DNA of 41,407 bases, from the NCBI GenBank assembly GCA_003243955.1, contig QHCE01000033.1, positions 1-41,407 of the forward strand, given 5' to 3'. A program made the translations under genes and the position numbers. The notes under the pieces are model-generated. The model had not been told where the DNA came from. It searched no databases and saw only the letters and a list, made by a program, of their open reading frames with translations. Origin of the DNA: Acidimicrobiales bacterium. Its GTDB lineage: Bacteria; Actinomycetota; Actinomycetes; Mycobacteriales; QHCE01. This document shows, piece by piece, positions 30,952-40,857 of the stretch. Each line of letters opens with the position of its first letter. The stretch's first letter is position 1.

Positions 30952-31701
30952 ATGGCCATACGTGAAGGGCGGGTCGCCCAGGCGTTCGTGGAGTTGGCCG
31001 ACACGCTGGTCGATGACTATGACGTTGCTGACCTGCTGCATACCCTGGCGGAGCAGTGCGTGCGGTTGCTGGATGCCGCCGCGGCCGGGCTGCTGCTGGC
31101 CGATCAACGTGGCAGCCTGCAGGTGCTGGCCTCCTCAAGTGAAGGGGCCAGGCTGCTAGAGTTATTCCAGCTACAAACCGAAGAGGGTCCCTGTGTGGAG
31201 TGTTTTCACACCCAGGCCCCGGTGCTGGTCGCCGACATTGCCGCGCAAAGCCACCGGTGGCCGCAATTCGCCGCCGCAGCCAGCCGCGAGGGGTTCGTCT
31301 CGGTGCATGCACTGCCGCTGCGGCTACGGACCCAGACCATCGGAGCGCTGAACCTGTTCGGTCGTGAACGTGGTGCACTGTCGGAAGAGGATCTGCGACT
31401 GGGCCAGGCGCTGGCCGATACCGCCACCATCGGCATCCTGCAGGAACGCGCGATCCATCACAGGGAAATCTTGGTCGAACAGTTGCAGACCGCCTTGAAC
31501 AGCCGGGTGATCATCGAGCAGGCCAAGGGGGTGCTCGCCACGGTCGGCAACCTTGACATGGGTGCGGCGTTCATCGTGTTGCGAACCTATGCTCGCAACC
31601 ACAGTGCCCGACTGAGCGAGGTCGCCCGCGACCTTGTCGAACGTGACCTCGATGCCACCACTGTGCTGGCCGGGCACCTAGCGCCGCGACCGACTATCTG
31701 A
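30952..31701 (+). CDS. GAF-ANTAR regulator 2
   Basis: 249 residues from ATG 30952 (AGGAGAACGTG upstream); the 30886 frame is rejected. The GAF domain (about 15-170) includes LHTLAEQCVRLLDAAAAGLLLADQRG, the ligand-lining TEEGPCVECFHTQAPVLVADI and VHALPLRLRTQTIGALNLFG. ANTAR domain (about 185-240): ALNSRVIIEQAKGVLATVGNLDMGAAFIVLRTYARNHSARLSEVARDLV, complete with the canonical EQAKG core. It should link an unknown small-molecule or redox signal to RNA-level antitermination. It follows regulator 1 with a 49-bp gap, likely one operon. Convergent with the CDF transporter gene. Confidence 0.92.
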   Translation: MAIREGRVAQAFVELADTLVDDYDVADLLHTLAEQCVRLLDAAAAGLLLADQRGSLQVLASSSEGARLLELFQLQTEEGPCVECFHTQAPVLVADIAAQSHRWPQFAAAASREGFVSVHALPLRLRTQTIGALNLFGRERGALSEEDLRLGQALADTATIGILQERAIHHREILVEQLQTALNSRVIIEQAKGVLATVGNLDMGAAFIVLRTYARNHSARLSEVARDLVERDLDATTVLAGHLAPRPTI

Positions 31702-31763
31702 GCCAGCACAACCCCACTCGCCGACTCCCGTGGACACATGAGCGTAGCTGAATCACGGCATCT

Positions 31764-32825
31764 TCACCGGTGGTGATGGGTGAGGATGCCGTGGGCGGTG
31801 CTGGCGCCGGTGGCGGGTTCAGTGTGCACGATGACGGCCATCAACCGAGGCACGGCGTGGATGAGCTGATGTTCGACCTCGTGGGCGATGTGGTGAGCCC
31901 GCTCCACGGTCAGCGCGGCATCCACGGTGACGGCGAGTTCGGCGCGCAGACTATGCCCAATCCACCGCATCCGCAGTTCGTCGGCCTTGAGGACTCCGGG
32001 AACAGAGATGGCGGTGTGTTCGACAAGGTCAATGGTGGCAGGGTCAATAGCGTCCATTAAACGGCGGAACACTTGCTTTGCTGCATCACGCAGCACGAAC
32101 AGGATCATCACGGTGATGCCTAACCCGATGATCGGATCTGCCAGTGGGAAGCCGAGAGCGGCTCCCACCGCGCTAAGCACAACGGCCAGGGAGGCGAAGC
32201 CATCGGTGCGGGCGTGTAGCCCGTCGGCGACCAAGGCGGCCGAGCCGATGTGCCGGCCAACGATGATTCGGTAGCGGGCGACGATCTCATTTCCAGCGAA
32301 TCCCATGACGCCGGCAGCCGCGACGGCCCATAGGTGATTCACCGGGTTGGGATGGATGAGCCGGAGCACCGACTCGTAGCCGGCGATGGCGGCAGAGGCT
32401 CCAATGATCAGGACGACCATGGCCCCGGCGAGGTCTTCGGCACGCCCCAGCCCGTAGGTGTAGCGCCGGGTTGCGGCCCGGCGGCCGAGTAGGAACGCGA
32501 TCCCGAGCGGGAGAGCGGTCATCGCGTCGGCGAAATTATGGATTGTGTCTCCTAGCAGCGCCACTGAGCCGGTGAACAGCACCACCCCCAGTTGTGCCGT
32601 GGCCGTGGCGAATAACACCGCGAACGACCACACTAACGCGCGCATGCCTCGCTGGCTCGCCTCCAGCGCACTGTCGAATCGGCCAGCACTGTCGTGACTA
32701 TGCGGGGTAATCCCATGGCGCACCTGACTCCACAGCGAGCCCAGCCACCCAATCCGGGCATTCTCGCCATGATCGTGGCTTTGTCCGTGGTCGTGATTCC
32801 GGAGATGATCGTGTCGCTCTGCCAT
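31764..32825 (-). CDS. Cation diffusion facilitator (Zn/Co/Cd efflux type)
   Basis: 353 residues. The N-terminus is His-rich (HDHLRNHDHGQSHDHGE and ITPHSHDSAG), a likely metal-sensing loop, and the C-terminus ends THHHR. Six membrane helices (about 60-245) carry the CDF metal site: helix 2 GDTIHNFADA (H-x3-D) and helix 5 DGLHARTDGFASLAVV (H-x3-D). The cytoplasmic ferredoxin-like domain is VEHTAISVPGVLKADELRMRWIGHSLRAELAVTVDAALTVERAHHIAHEVEHQL. H/D sites in both helices fit zinc or cobalt specificity; CDF proteins exchange metal for protons. It is divergent from the Met/His-rich lipoprotein gene across 110 bp, suggesting a shared metal-homeostasis role. Confidence 0.93.
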   Translation of the reverse strand: MAERHDHLRNHDHGQSHDHGENARIGWLGSLWSQVRHGITPHSHDSAGRFDSALEASQRGMRALVWSFAVLFATATAQLGVVLFTGSVALLGDTIHNFADAMTALPLGIAFLLGRRAATRRYTYGLGRAEDLAGAMVVLIIGASAAIAGYESVLRLIHPNPVNHLWAVAAAGVMGFAGNEIVARYRIIVGRHIGSAALVADGLHARTDGFASLAVVLSAVGAALGFPLADPIIGLGITVMILFVLRDAAKQVFRRLMDAIDPATIDLVEHTAISVPGVLKADELRMRWIGHSLRAELAVTVDAALTVERAHHIAHEVEHQLIHAVPRLMAVIVHTEPATGASTAHGILTHHHR

Positions 32826-32850
32826 GCGCCCATCCTCTGCTCGGGAGGTA

Positions 32851-32891
32851 CTACTCTGACTTTAGGCTTGATCTTTTCGGCTTTTGAGTAG
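32851..32891. promoter_or_regulatory. Inverted repeat between CDF and metal-binding lipoprotein genes
   Basis: CTACTC (32851-32856) and GAGTAG (32886-32891) are inverted around 29 bp in the shared divergent promoter region. It could be the operator for a metal regulator controlling both genes. The long spacer makes this tentative. Confidence 0.3.
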
Positions 32892-32935
32892 ATCCTGCGA
32901 AACACCATGAAGCGCAGTTATGGAAAGGCACACCT

Positions 32936-33796
32936 ATGGACAAGAAGTTCCTTGCTATCCTCGCGCTTCTTATGGCTGGCATCCTCGTGGTGGCTGGTTG
33001 TGGTGATAGCTCTCAGGAGAGCCACGACAAAGGGCATGAGCCCGGCATGGATTCAGACCACAACGGGCATATGAACATGAACTCCGGTACAGGTCTGTCG
33101 GACATGATGAACGGCTACCAGCTCACAATCAAAAACGGTCCTGCGGCCGGCGCGGCCACACCAATCACATTCACCATCGCCAAAGCCGGTAAAACGGTCA
33201 CCACATTCGATCGTGAACAGACCCAACTCATCCACTTTTACTTGATCCGCTCCGACCTGACCGGCTTCCAGCATCTGCACCCCAGCATGGACCACAACGG
33301 TCAATGGTCCGTGCGGCCTCAAACGGTTACACCGGGGCGGTACCGAATCTTCACCCAATTCATTCCGCACGCCGATGCGAAGAACGGCCAAATCGTGTTA
33401 TCCACCTCGGCGGATGTGCCTGGCGTCGGACATGATGCCGCCACACTGCTCCCGGCCCCAACGTTGAGCACCCAGGTTGATGGCTACACCGTGACGATCG
33501 ACACCGCGCCCAAAGCCGGCGCTCTCACACCGCTCACGTTGCGGGTTAATACCAACAGTGGCGCTCCTGTCACCGATTTGCAGCCATACCTAGACACCTA
33601 CGCCCACGTCACCGCCTTTCACGAAGGCGACCTCGCGTTCTCGCATTTGCACCCCGAGGGTGAAGTGAAAGGGAGCGGTGGACCTAACCTGAAACTGGCA
33701 GCTGAACTTCCTGAGAAAGGCAAATACGGGTTGTTCATCCAGTTCCAGACCCACGGACAACTCCACACAGCACACCTAACCGTCACCGCCGAATAA
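32936..33796 (+). CDS. Met/His-rich metal-binding lipoprotein with duplicated domain
   Basis: 286 residues. Lipoprotein signal with lipobox VVAG-C (Cys22), so it sits on the outer face of the membrane. Residues 28-55 are His/Met/Asp-rich (SHDKGHEPGMDSDHNGHMNMN), a typical copper or zinc chelating segment. Two related beta-rich domains follow. The first has YQLTIKNGPAAGAATPITFTI and FYLIRSDLTGFQHLHPSMDHNGQW; the second has YTVTIDTAPKAGALTPLTLRV and THVTAF-like AHVTAFHEGDLAFSHLHPEGEV. Each contains the H-L-H-P motif. Similar proteins occur beside heavy-metal exporters in actinobacteria, and the divergent CDF gene fits. GGAAAGG precedes ATG 32936. Function inferred, not shown. Confidence 0.82.
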   Translation: MDKKFLAILALLMAGILVVAGCGDSSQESHDKGHEPGMDSDHNGHMNMNSGTGLSDMMNGYQLTIKNGPAAGAATPITFTIAKAGKTVTTFDREQTQLIHFYLIRSDLTGFQHLHPSMDHNGQWSVRPQTVTPGRYRIFTQFIPHADAKNGQIVLSTSADVPGVGHDAATLLPAPTLSTQVDGYTVTIDTAPKAGALTPLTLRVNTNSGAPVTDLQPYLDTYAHVTAFHEGDLAFSHLHPEGEVKGSGGPNLKLAAELPEKGKYGLFIQFQTHGQLHTAHLTVTAE

Positions 33797-33866
33797 CGTG
33801 ACTTGAGGGGCGCTAGCAGGCTGCTTGGCGGATCAGAGTTGCCCAGCCGTGCTTGTCTCCACGCCC

Positions 33867-34472
33867 TTACGAGTCAGGGGAGGTGGGCGGTCTTCCGGTT
33901 ATGCCCAACAGGCGGTCCAGCAGCGGGGCGCTTTCTGGCACGGGCACTGCCTCGGGGAACACTCCGATTGCGAGCCATTCTTCAGCGTTCGGGCTGATCT
34001 CCTCCCAGAGCGCCCGTACGAGTTCGTCAGGTAGGCGCGGCTCGACTCCGATCACCAGCGCGAGATCGTGAGCTCGCAGGCCCCGGAAGCCGTTGATCTG
34101 CCAGAAGTACTCTCGAGCGGGATAGTCGCCAAAGGAGCAGTGCACAATCCGGCCGAGATCGGCCAGTTGCGTCGCCGCCGCGCACGCTAAGTCTACGATC
34201 GATGCGAAGGCGGTCCGGGGATCGTCTCCGAGCACATCGCCGTCGAACTTGTCGCGACCGGCCTGATCCATCGTCTTGCCGGCTAACATGTCGGGCACCC
34301 AGGCGTCGTCGTAAGCGTGGTAGTTGACGATTTCGCGCAGGGAGGGAGCGTGGTCGGTCTGGCGCATGGCGAAGCTGGCTGGCATCGTCATGGTCCACTG
34401 GTCATCCTTGATCTGCTGTATGACGTCGTTGAGGGTTCGGTCCGCCAACACGAACACGTCTGATTCACGCAT
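33867..34472 (-). CDS. DinB/MDMPI-fold protein (TIGR03086-like)
   Basis: 201 residues from ATG 34472, with AAGGAG eight bases upstream; the 34490 start is less likely. The four-helix DinB/mycothiol-dependent maleylpyruvate isomerase fold is visible in LADRTLNDVIQQIKDDQW, the first metal His in LREIVNYHAYDDAWVPDML, DDPRTAFASIVDLACAAATQL and the second metal His segment NGFRGLRAHDLALVIG. LPDELVRALWEEI...GVFPEAVPVPESAPLLDRLLGITGR is the standard ending of the TIGR03086-type group. Such enzymes often use mycothiol or bacillithiol; the mycothiol link is known for the family, the substrate here is unknown. Confidence 0.88.
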   Translation of the reverse strand: MRESDVFVLADRTLNDVIQQIKDDQWTMTMPASFAMRQTDHAPSLREIVNYHAYDDAWVPDMLAGKTMDQAGRDKFDGDVLGDDPRTAFASIVDLACAAATQLADLGRIVHCSFGDYPAREYFWQINGFRGLRAHDLALVIGVEPRLPDELVRALWEEISPNAEEWLAIGVFPEAVPVPESAPLLDRLLGITGRPPTSPDS

Positions 34473-34538
34473 GCGATCTCCTTGGATCAATGGATTAACC
34501 GGAGCTATCTTCGAAAGTACTCTCGGAAGTGCCCAAGG

Positions 34539-35393
34539 CTAGGCCGTAGGATTTATGTCGTCGAAGTCGGTGGAGGCCGACAATGCGGCCCAGGTCTTGA
34601 TGTCCTGGGCGAAGGCCTCGTGTCCAGCGTTAACGAGGTGGAGCGCGTCACTGCCGAGCAGGAGGCGCGATGGGGGTTTGTCGGCCGCCACGATCTGCAG
34701 AATCGCTCGCGCGGCTTTGTCCGGATCGCCTGGCTGGTGCCCGCTTCCGTGTGCGCGCTGAGCGCGCAACGGGTTGAAGAGCTTGTCATAGTCGGCAATT
34801 GCGCGGGGAGCACGGACCATCGAGCGGCCGGCCCAGTCGGTTCGGAACTTGCCCGGCTCTACGGCGGTCACGTGGATGCCGAAGTCAGCGACTTCCTTGC
34901 CGAGTGATTCAAGGATGCCTTCCATAGCGAACTTGCTGCCGTGGTAGAAGCCAAGGCCGGGAAAAGCGATCAGACCGCCCATCGAAGTGATGCCGATAAT
35001 ATGACCCGCCCGACGTGCGCGCATGTGAGGCAGCACTGCCTTGATCACCGCCACAGTGCCGAAGACATTCACCTCGAACTGGTGACGTAGATCGTCCATC
35101 GAGGACTCTTCGATAATGCCGTCGTGGCCGTACCCCGCGTTGGCGACGAGCACATCGATCGGGCCGAGAACGCGTTCAGCTTCGTCCACGACCGCCTCGA
35201 CCGAGCCGTTGTTAGTCACGTCAAGAATGCGGGCGTACGCGCGGTTACCGGCGAGTTTTTCGAAAGCCCGCGCCGCTGTAGGCGTGCGCACTGTGCCAAC
35301 CACTCGGTGGTCTGCGGCCAGTGCGGCGATAGCGAGTGCGCGGCCCAGGCCGGTACTGACGCCGGTGATCAGGAATGTCTTGGTGTCTGACAC
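34539..35393 (-). CDS. Short-chain dehydrogenase/reductase (SDR)
   Basis: 284 residues from GTG 35393 with AAGGGA upstream; longer frames to 35555 are not family sequence. Nucleotide motif T-G-V-S-T-G-L-G (TGxxxGxG) near residue 10, the NAG motif in VLVANAGYGHDG, and catalytic S/Y/K as ITSMGG and Y-H-G-S-K. The pattern is that of classical NAD(P)-dependent SDRs resembling retinol/oxidoreductase types. The upstream divergent gene encodes an MmyB-type XRE regulator, and SDR plus this regulator is a frequent pair, so expression is probably controlled by it through the 213-bp shared region. Confidence 0.92.
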   Translation of the reverse strand: MSDTKTFLITGVSTGLGRALAIAALAADHRVVGTVRTPTAARAFEKLAGNRAYARILDVTNNGSVEAVVDEAERVLGPIDVLVANAGYGHDGIIEESSMDDLRHQFEVNVFGTVAVIKAVLPHMRARRAGHIIGITSMGGLIAFPGLGFYHGSKFAMEGILESLGKEVADFGIHVTAVEPGKFRTDWAGRSMVRAPRAIADYDKLFNPLRAQRAHGSGHQPGDPDKAARAILQIVAADKPPSRLLLGSDALHLVNAGHEAFAQDIKTWAALSASTDFDDINPTA

Positions 35394-35575
35394 AAAATGT
35401 TCCCTTCGTGCAATGTGATCAAGAGACCGACTGCGACTGTCCACATGCTGGTCTCGACACAGTCGATCGTATTCCGAGAATTGCCTCCTCAGCGACTCCT
35501 GGGTTGTCCGCTTCGAACGAGGGATGGCCGGTACGGGTACTGTCAGGCCCCCCATCCGGGGCTGTCGGGCGTGGT

Positions 35576-35593
35576 TTCGAGGCTTTTCGAGGT
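35576..35593 (+). repeat. Tandem TTTCGAGG direct repeats upstream of the XRE regulator gene
   Basis: TTTCGAGG occurs at 35576-35583 and again at 35586-35593, a 10-bp period placing both copies on the same face of the helix. They lie just upstream of ATG 35607. Two same-face copies suit cooperative binding by the regulator itself. Confidence 0.45.
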
Positions 35594-35606
35594 TTATTGT
35601 GGCGAC

Positions 35607-36524
35607 ATGGATCGGAACGCGGACCTCGGCGAATTCCTGCGCTCCCGACGGGCCCTGATCACGCCACGCCAGGCGGGCTTACCTCTTAACGGGGGCGCCC
35701 GGCGGGTGCCGGGGCTGCGTCGGGAAGAGGTTGCGCGGTTGGCTAGCGTGAGCGTCGACTACTACGTGCACCTGGAACGTGGACGCCGGTTGAACGTCTC
35801 CGACAACGTGTTGGACGCCCTCGCTCGCGCACTGTGCTTGGACCCCGCCGAACGCTCGCACCTGTTCCAGCTCGCCAAGCCCACCCGAAGCAGCACCCAT
35901 CGGCCGCCGGCACGACCCCAGCAAGTGCGCCCAGGACTGCGCGACCTGCTCCGGGTCCTCGAACATACCCCCGCGATGGTGCTAGGGCGGCGACTGGACG
36001 TGCTCGCGTCCAACCGGATGGCGCGCGTCCTACTCACCGACTTCGACATCCTGCCGCACCGGAAACGAAACATGGTGCGGTTTATATTCTGCGAGGAGGC
36101 CGCCCGCTCGCTGTACATAGACTGGGGCACCATCGCCTCCGAGATCGTCGCGTCACTTCGGCTAGACGCCGGCCGCTACCCCCACGATCAGCAACTAGCC
36201 GAACTCGTCAGCGAGTTATCAATCGCTGACGAGGACTTCCGCCACTGGTGGGCCGATCATAATGTGCATCAACGCACCCACGGTACCAAGCACTTCCACC
36301 ACCCACTAGTTGGCCAACTCACCCTCAACTATGAATCACTCACCCTGCCCGCCGATCCAGACCAGCGACTGATCATCTACGCCGCCGAGACCAATACCCG
36401 CTCTGAGGAAACGCTGCGTCTCCTTGCCACTTCGACCCATCAACCTGAAATCCCACCTGAACGGAACACAGACGAACTACTCCAACAGACTGAATCCAAC
36501 GATCTCGGCGGAAACTCCTGTTAG
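35607..36524 (+). CDS. XRE-family regulator with MmyB-like ligand domain
   Basis: 305 residues from ATG 35607; the frame upstream to 35397 is intergenic. N-terminal HTH (about 1-65): LGEFLRSRRALITPRQAGLP...RRVPGLRREEVARLASVSVDYYVHLERGR, the classic MmyB-type opening. The C-terminal MmyB ligand-binding domain (about 110-285) includes PAMVLGRRLDVLASNRMARVLLTDF, the E-E-A-R-S-L-Y region and HHPLVGQLTLNYESLTLPADPDQRLIIYAAET. Domains of this kind bind fatty acids or other hydrophobic ligands. Divergent from the SDR gene, which it most likely regulates. Confidence 0.92.
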   Translation: MDRNADLGEFLRSRRALITPRQAGLPLNGGARRVPGLRREEVARLASVSVDYYVHLERGRRLNVSDNVLDALARALCLDPAERSHLFQLAKPTRSSTHRPPARPQQVRPGLRDLLRVLEHTPAMVLGRRLDVLASNRMARVLLTDFDILPHRKRNMVRFIFCEEAARSLYIDWGTIASEIVASLRLDAGRYPHDQQLAELVSELSIADEDFRHWWADHNVHQRTHGTKHFHHPLVGQLTLNYESLTLPADPDQRLIIYAAETNTRSEETLRLLATSTHQPEIPPERNTDELLQQTESNDLGGNSC

Positions 36525-36555
36525 AAGCGGGTTTCGTGGGAAGGTCAGGTGCTTC

Positions 36556-37785
36556 TTATCCCACCAGGATGTAGGTGGTCACCGTGGCTGCTAGCGTGAT
36601 GGTGGCCGTCACCGCGCCGGTGGCCATGAACTTGCGCCACTGGATCGTGACGCCAGCTGCGCGGCACCGTTCGTGCCAGAGCAGGATCGCCAACGAGGCC
36701 CAAGGCGTGATCAGCGGTCCGATGTTGGTGCCGAACAGTAGCCCGAAGAGCTGATTGTCGTGCCCCGCCGGTATGGCTTGCTCGACAGCGATGTAGCTGG
36801 GCAGGTTATTGACCAGGTTCGCCAGAAGCGCACCTATCCCAGCGGCACGGGCCGTTCCCGTTGCCCCATCCTCGCTGCCGACAGCGGCGGCTAGCAGGTG
36901 ACCGAGGCCAAGCTGACTGACCGTCTGAATCACCAGAAAAAGCCCAGTCACGAAGAGCAGCAAACGCCACGGGATCATGCACCACGCCAGCCAGTAGGGA
37001 CGGCGCACAGCCACTGCCACCACCATAACTCCTGCGACGCTTAACGAGGCCACGTAGAGCGGGGCGCCGACCAGGATGAGCAGCACAAACGCGACGGTAC
37101 ACCCCGCCCCAAGTCGGAAAATCCAGATGTCACGGGGTCGGTGCGGTTCAGGAACGCGGTAGCGATGCGCGTCGCCGACAGCGGTCCGCCAGTGAAATAT
37201 CCACAGAAAGCAAGCGGTGAGAGTGAGCGCCACGAGTTGCGGCACGATCATGCGGGCCGCGAAAGCCTCTGTTGAAAGCCCCACCCGGCCTATGCCCAGC
37301 AGATTGGTGAGGTTCGAGACCGGCAACAGCAGACTCGCTGTGTTCGCTAGCCACACGGTTGTCATCGCTAACGGCATACCTGGTGCGTCGATCCGCCGCG
37401 CGGTGGCGAGCATGATCGGAGTAAGGAGTACCGCTGTGGTGTCGAGGTTGAGGAATATAGTGGTCAGCGTCGCGAATGCTACGCAGAAGAGGAAAAGCAA
37501 CGGGTAACGTCCGCCAGCGGCTCGGGCAATTCGCACCGCAATAGCGCTGAAAACGCCCGACTTGGCGAGCAACTCGGCGAAGACGATCACCGCACCCAGG
37601 AACAGCAGCAGAGGCGTAACCCGAAGCGCGGTGCTGGACGCGTCCGATGAAGACAGTGCCCCGCTGCCTACGCAACCCACGCCGATCAGGAAGACGATGA
37701 TCGCGACCCAGTCCAAAGCGTCTAGCTGGACACTACGTTGTGGGGGATTCCCTTGCTGGCTGCGCGGGAGGGTGCGTAGCTTCAC
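36556..37785 (-). CDS. ArsB/NhaD-type (ion transporter superfamily) permease
   Basis: 409 residues, about eleven membrane helices. Two family fingerprints are conserved: NTASLLLPVSNLTNLLGIG in the first half and LLANLVNNLPSYIAVEQAI in the second, plus FGTNIGPLITPWASLAILLWHERCR, which matches the ArsB active segment 'NxGPxxTPxGSLAxxLW'. The protein therefore probably exports arsenite or antimonite or exchanges an anion for protons, but no ars regulator or arsC is linked, so another substrate is possible. GTG start 37785 lacks a strong ribosome site. Convergent with the XRE regulator gene by 31 bp. Confidence 0.88.
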   Translation of the reverse strand: MKLRTLPRSQQGNPPQRSVQLDALDWVAIIVFLIGVGCVGSGALSSSDASSTALRVTPLLLFLGAVIVFAELLAKSGVFSAIAVRIARAAGGRYPLLFLFCVAFATLTTIFLNLDTTAVLLTPIMLATARRIDAPGMPLAMTTVWLANTASLLLPVSNLTNLLGIGRVGLSTEAFAARMIVPQLVALTLTACFLWIFHWRTAVGDAHRYRVPEPHRPRDIWIFRLGAGCTVAFVLLILVGAPLYVASLSVAGVMVVAVAVRRPYWLAWCMIPWRLLLFVTGLFLVIQTVSQLGLGHLLAAAVGSEDGATGTARAAGIGALLANLVNNLPSYIAVEQAIPAGHDNQLFGLLFGTNIGPLITPWASLAILLWHERCRAAGVTIQWRKFMATGAVTATITLAATVTTYILVG

Positions 37786-37869
37786 GCTGAGTAGCTTGCC
37801 AGAACAGCCATGGGTGGAGATATGAGTTTTTGGCCACTCCCGAAGGCTCTGCCATTGAGGTAGCCGTGG

Positions 37870-38364
37870 TCAGCCCGAAACGGGCCGTAAGCGGTATCGC
37901 TCTGATTGCTCATTCCTCGTAGGTGCAAGGTTCTGGTGTATACGCTGCAGCGATGCAATGAGGAGGAAACGTTCCTTCGATGAAAATCCGGCCAGCGCTT
38001 CTTCAGTCAAACGCTTCATTTCTTGAGCGATAACCGATTCCAGCCGCCGCCCCTCTACTGTCAATCGAAGTCGCACGAGACGCGCATCGGTGTCGTGGCG
38101 TTCCCGCCGAAGTAGACCTGCTACTGCTAGTCGGTCAGCAGTGCGGGTAACCGTTGGAGTGGCGAGGTTGAGTCGCCTGGCGACCTCGCCGGGCGACAAC
38201 CCGTCCTCGTCCCAGAGGCACCGTAAGACGAATTGCTGACCCGATCGGACGCCATGAGCACCGAAGATACGTTCGCCTGCATCGAACATTGCCCGCTTTG
38301 TTGTCCAAAAAGCGGTCTGAAAGTCGGGAGCTGTGCTCGATCGACTTTGTTCTGAATTGTTCAT
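37870..38364 (-). CDS. MarR-family transcriptional regulator
   Basis: 164 residues. The winged-helix core is LRCLWDEDGLSPGEVARRLNLATPTVTRTADRLAVAGLLRRERHDTDARLVRLRLTVEGRRLESVI, with recognition helix TPTVTRTADRL and the wing DARLVRLRLT. Flanking dimerisation helices are FQTAFWTTKRAMFDAGERIF and LTEEALAGFSSKERFLLIASLQRI. MarR proteins repress until a small phenolic or oxidant releases them. It is divergent from an epimerase gene across 76 bp that contain two matching operator-like sequences, so this regulator almost certainly controls itself and that gene. Confidence 0.93.
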   Translation of the reverse strand: MNNSEQSRSSTAPDFQTAFWTTKRAMFDAGERIFGAHGVRSGQQFVLRCLWDEDGLSPGEVARRLNLATPTVTRTADRLAVAGLLRRERHDTDARLVRLRLTVEGRRLESVIAQEMKRLTEEALAGFSSKERFLLIASLQRIHQNLAPTRNEQSERYRLRPVSG

Positions 38365-38380
38365 GCGCCAGTTGTCTGCC

Positions 38381-38424
38381 TATCGTTAGTCGGCTAACAT
38401 ATTTTCATTGTCAGACTAATGATA
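38381..38424. promoter_or_regulatory. Pair of inverted MarR operator candidates
   Basis: TATCGTTAGTCGGCTAACAT (38381-38400, plus strand) and, on the minus strand, TATCATTAGTCTGACAATG (38424-38406) share TATC-x-TTAGTC and the following A-A spacing. The first holds the inverted repeat GTTAG-TCGG-CTAAC. The two copies face each other in the 76-bp gap of the divergent MarR and epimerase genes, covering both promoters. Confidence 0.65.
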
Positions 38425-38440
38425 CCTAATGGAGGTTACT

Positions 38441-39289
38441 ATGACTGTCCTCGTAACGGGAGCAACCGGCAGAGTCGGCTCTCGTCTGATTCCGAGACTG
38501 ATTGCCAACGGAGTAGTTGTCCGGGCATTAGTACGAGATTCCACGCGAGCGAGCGCCCTTGCGGAGCAGGGGGCTGAGTTCGTTGTGGGTGATCTTCGCG
38601 ATCAGGAATCGGTGGAAACTGCGATGGATGGGGTTGAGGCGGTACTTCATCTTGGCGCAGCCTTTCGAGGGGTGAGTCCCGAGGAGGCGGAGCGGATCAA
38701 TAACGTTTCCACCGTCTCTCTGGCAGAGGCTGCAGTGGCTCGAGGTGTAAGACGTTTCGTGTTCACGAGCACCAACCTCGTCTACGGGCCCGGACGTGGA
38801 CGTCCCGCCGTCGAGAGCGACGAACTGCTGGCACCGGCATCAGCTTCATACCCTTCGGCGAAACTCAAAGCGGAACGGGCGCTCCAAGACATCCACGAAA
38901 AGACCGGGTTGGATCTCCGAATTTTGCGCCTTGCATTCGTATACGGCGACGGTGATCCACACTTGAGAGAAGCAATGAGGTGGGCACGCAACTGGCCTGC
39001 CCACAAGCGCCTGCACATGGTGCACCATGCGGATGTGTTTCAAGCCGTGTTTCTTGCTTTACGATCCGAAGTGGGCAGCTGGCGAGCCTTCAACGTGGCC
39101 GACGATGCGCCGGTTACCACAGCGGAACTGTTCGAGCTGAACGGAGAGCATATGCCTGAGGAACGTTCTCTTCAGGTACTCGACGATCCGTGGGAAGGCA
39201 TCGTTTCGACACGTACTATCCGTTCGATGCTTGGGTTTCGGCCGTTCTACCCCACGGTGTGGACGGCGCGGTCCAGTGGTTGCGGCTAG
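38441..39289 (+). CDS. NAD-dependent epimerase/dehydratase family protein
   Basis: 282 residues from ATG 38441, with GGAGG five bases before it; the upstream ATG at 38429 overlaps that site. N-terminal Rossmann motif TVLVTGATGRVGSRLI (GxxGxxG), an extended-SDR pattern, FTSTNLVYGPG near 112 and catalytic Y-P-S-A-K. C-terminal part AFNVADDAPVTTAELFELNGEH is typical of the family. Substrate could be a nucleotide sugar or other hydroxy-compound. The DNA after residue ~265 is less conserved and ends ARSSGCG. Divergent from MarR, which probably represses it. Confidence 0.88.
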   Translation: MTVLVTGATGRVGSRLIPRLIANGVVVRALVRDSTRASALAEQGAEFVVGDLRDQESVETAMDGVEAVLHLGAAFRGVSPEEAERINNVSTVSLAEAAVARGVRRFVFTSTNLVYGPGRGRPAVESDELLAPASASYPSAKLKAERALQDIHEKTGLDLRILRLAFVYGDGDPHLREAMRWARNWPAHKRLHMVHHADVFQAVFLALRSEVGSWRAFNVADDAPVTTAELFELNGEHMPEERSLQVLDDPWEGIVSTRTIRSMLGFRPFYPTVWTARSSGCG

Positions 39290-39323
39290 CTCGTGCGCCG
39301 AGCTCCCGACTCGGCATGGTCGA

Positions 39324-40820
<1,497 letters not shown>

Positions 40821-40857
40821 TCAGGCGTAACTCCACCGATAAGCCTGCTCACCACCG

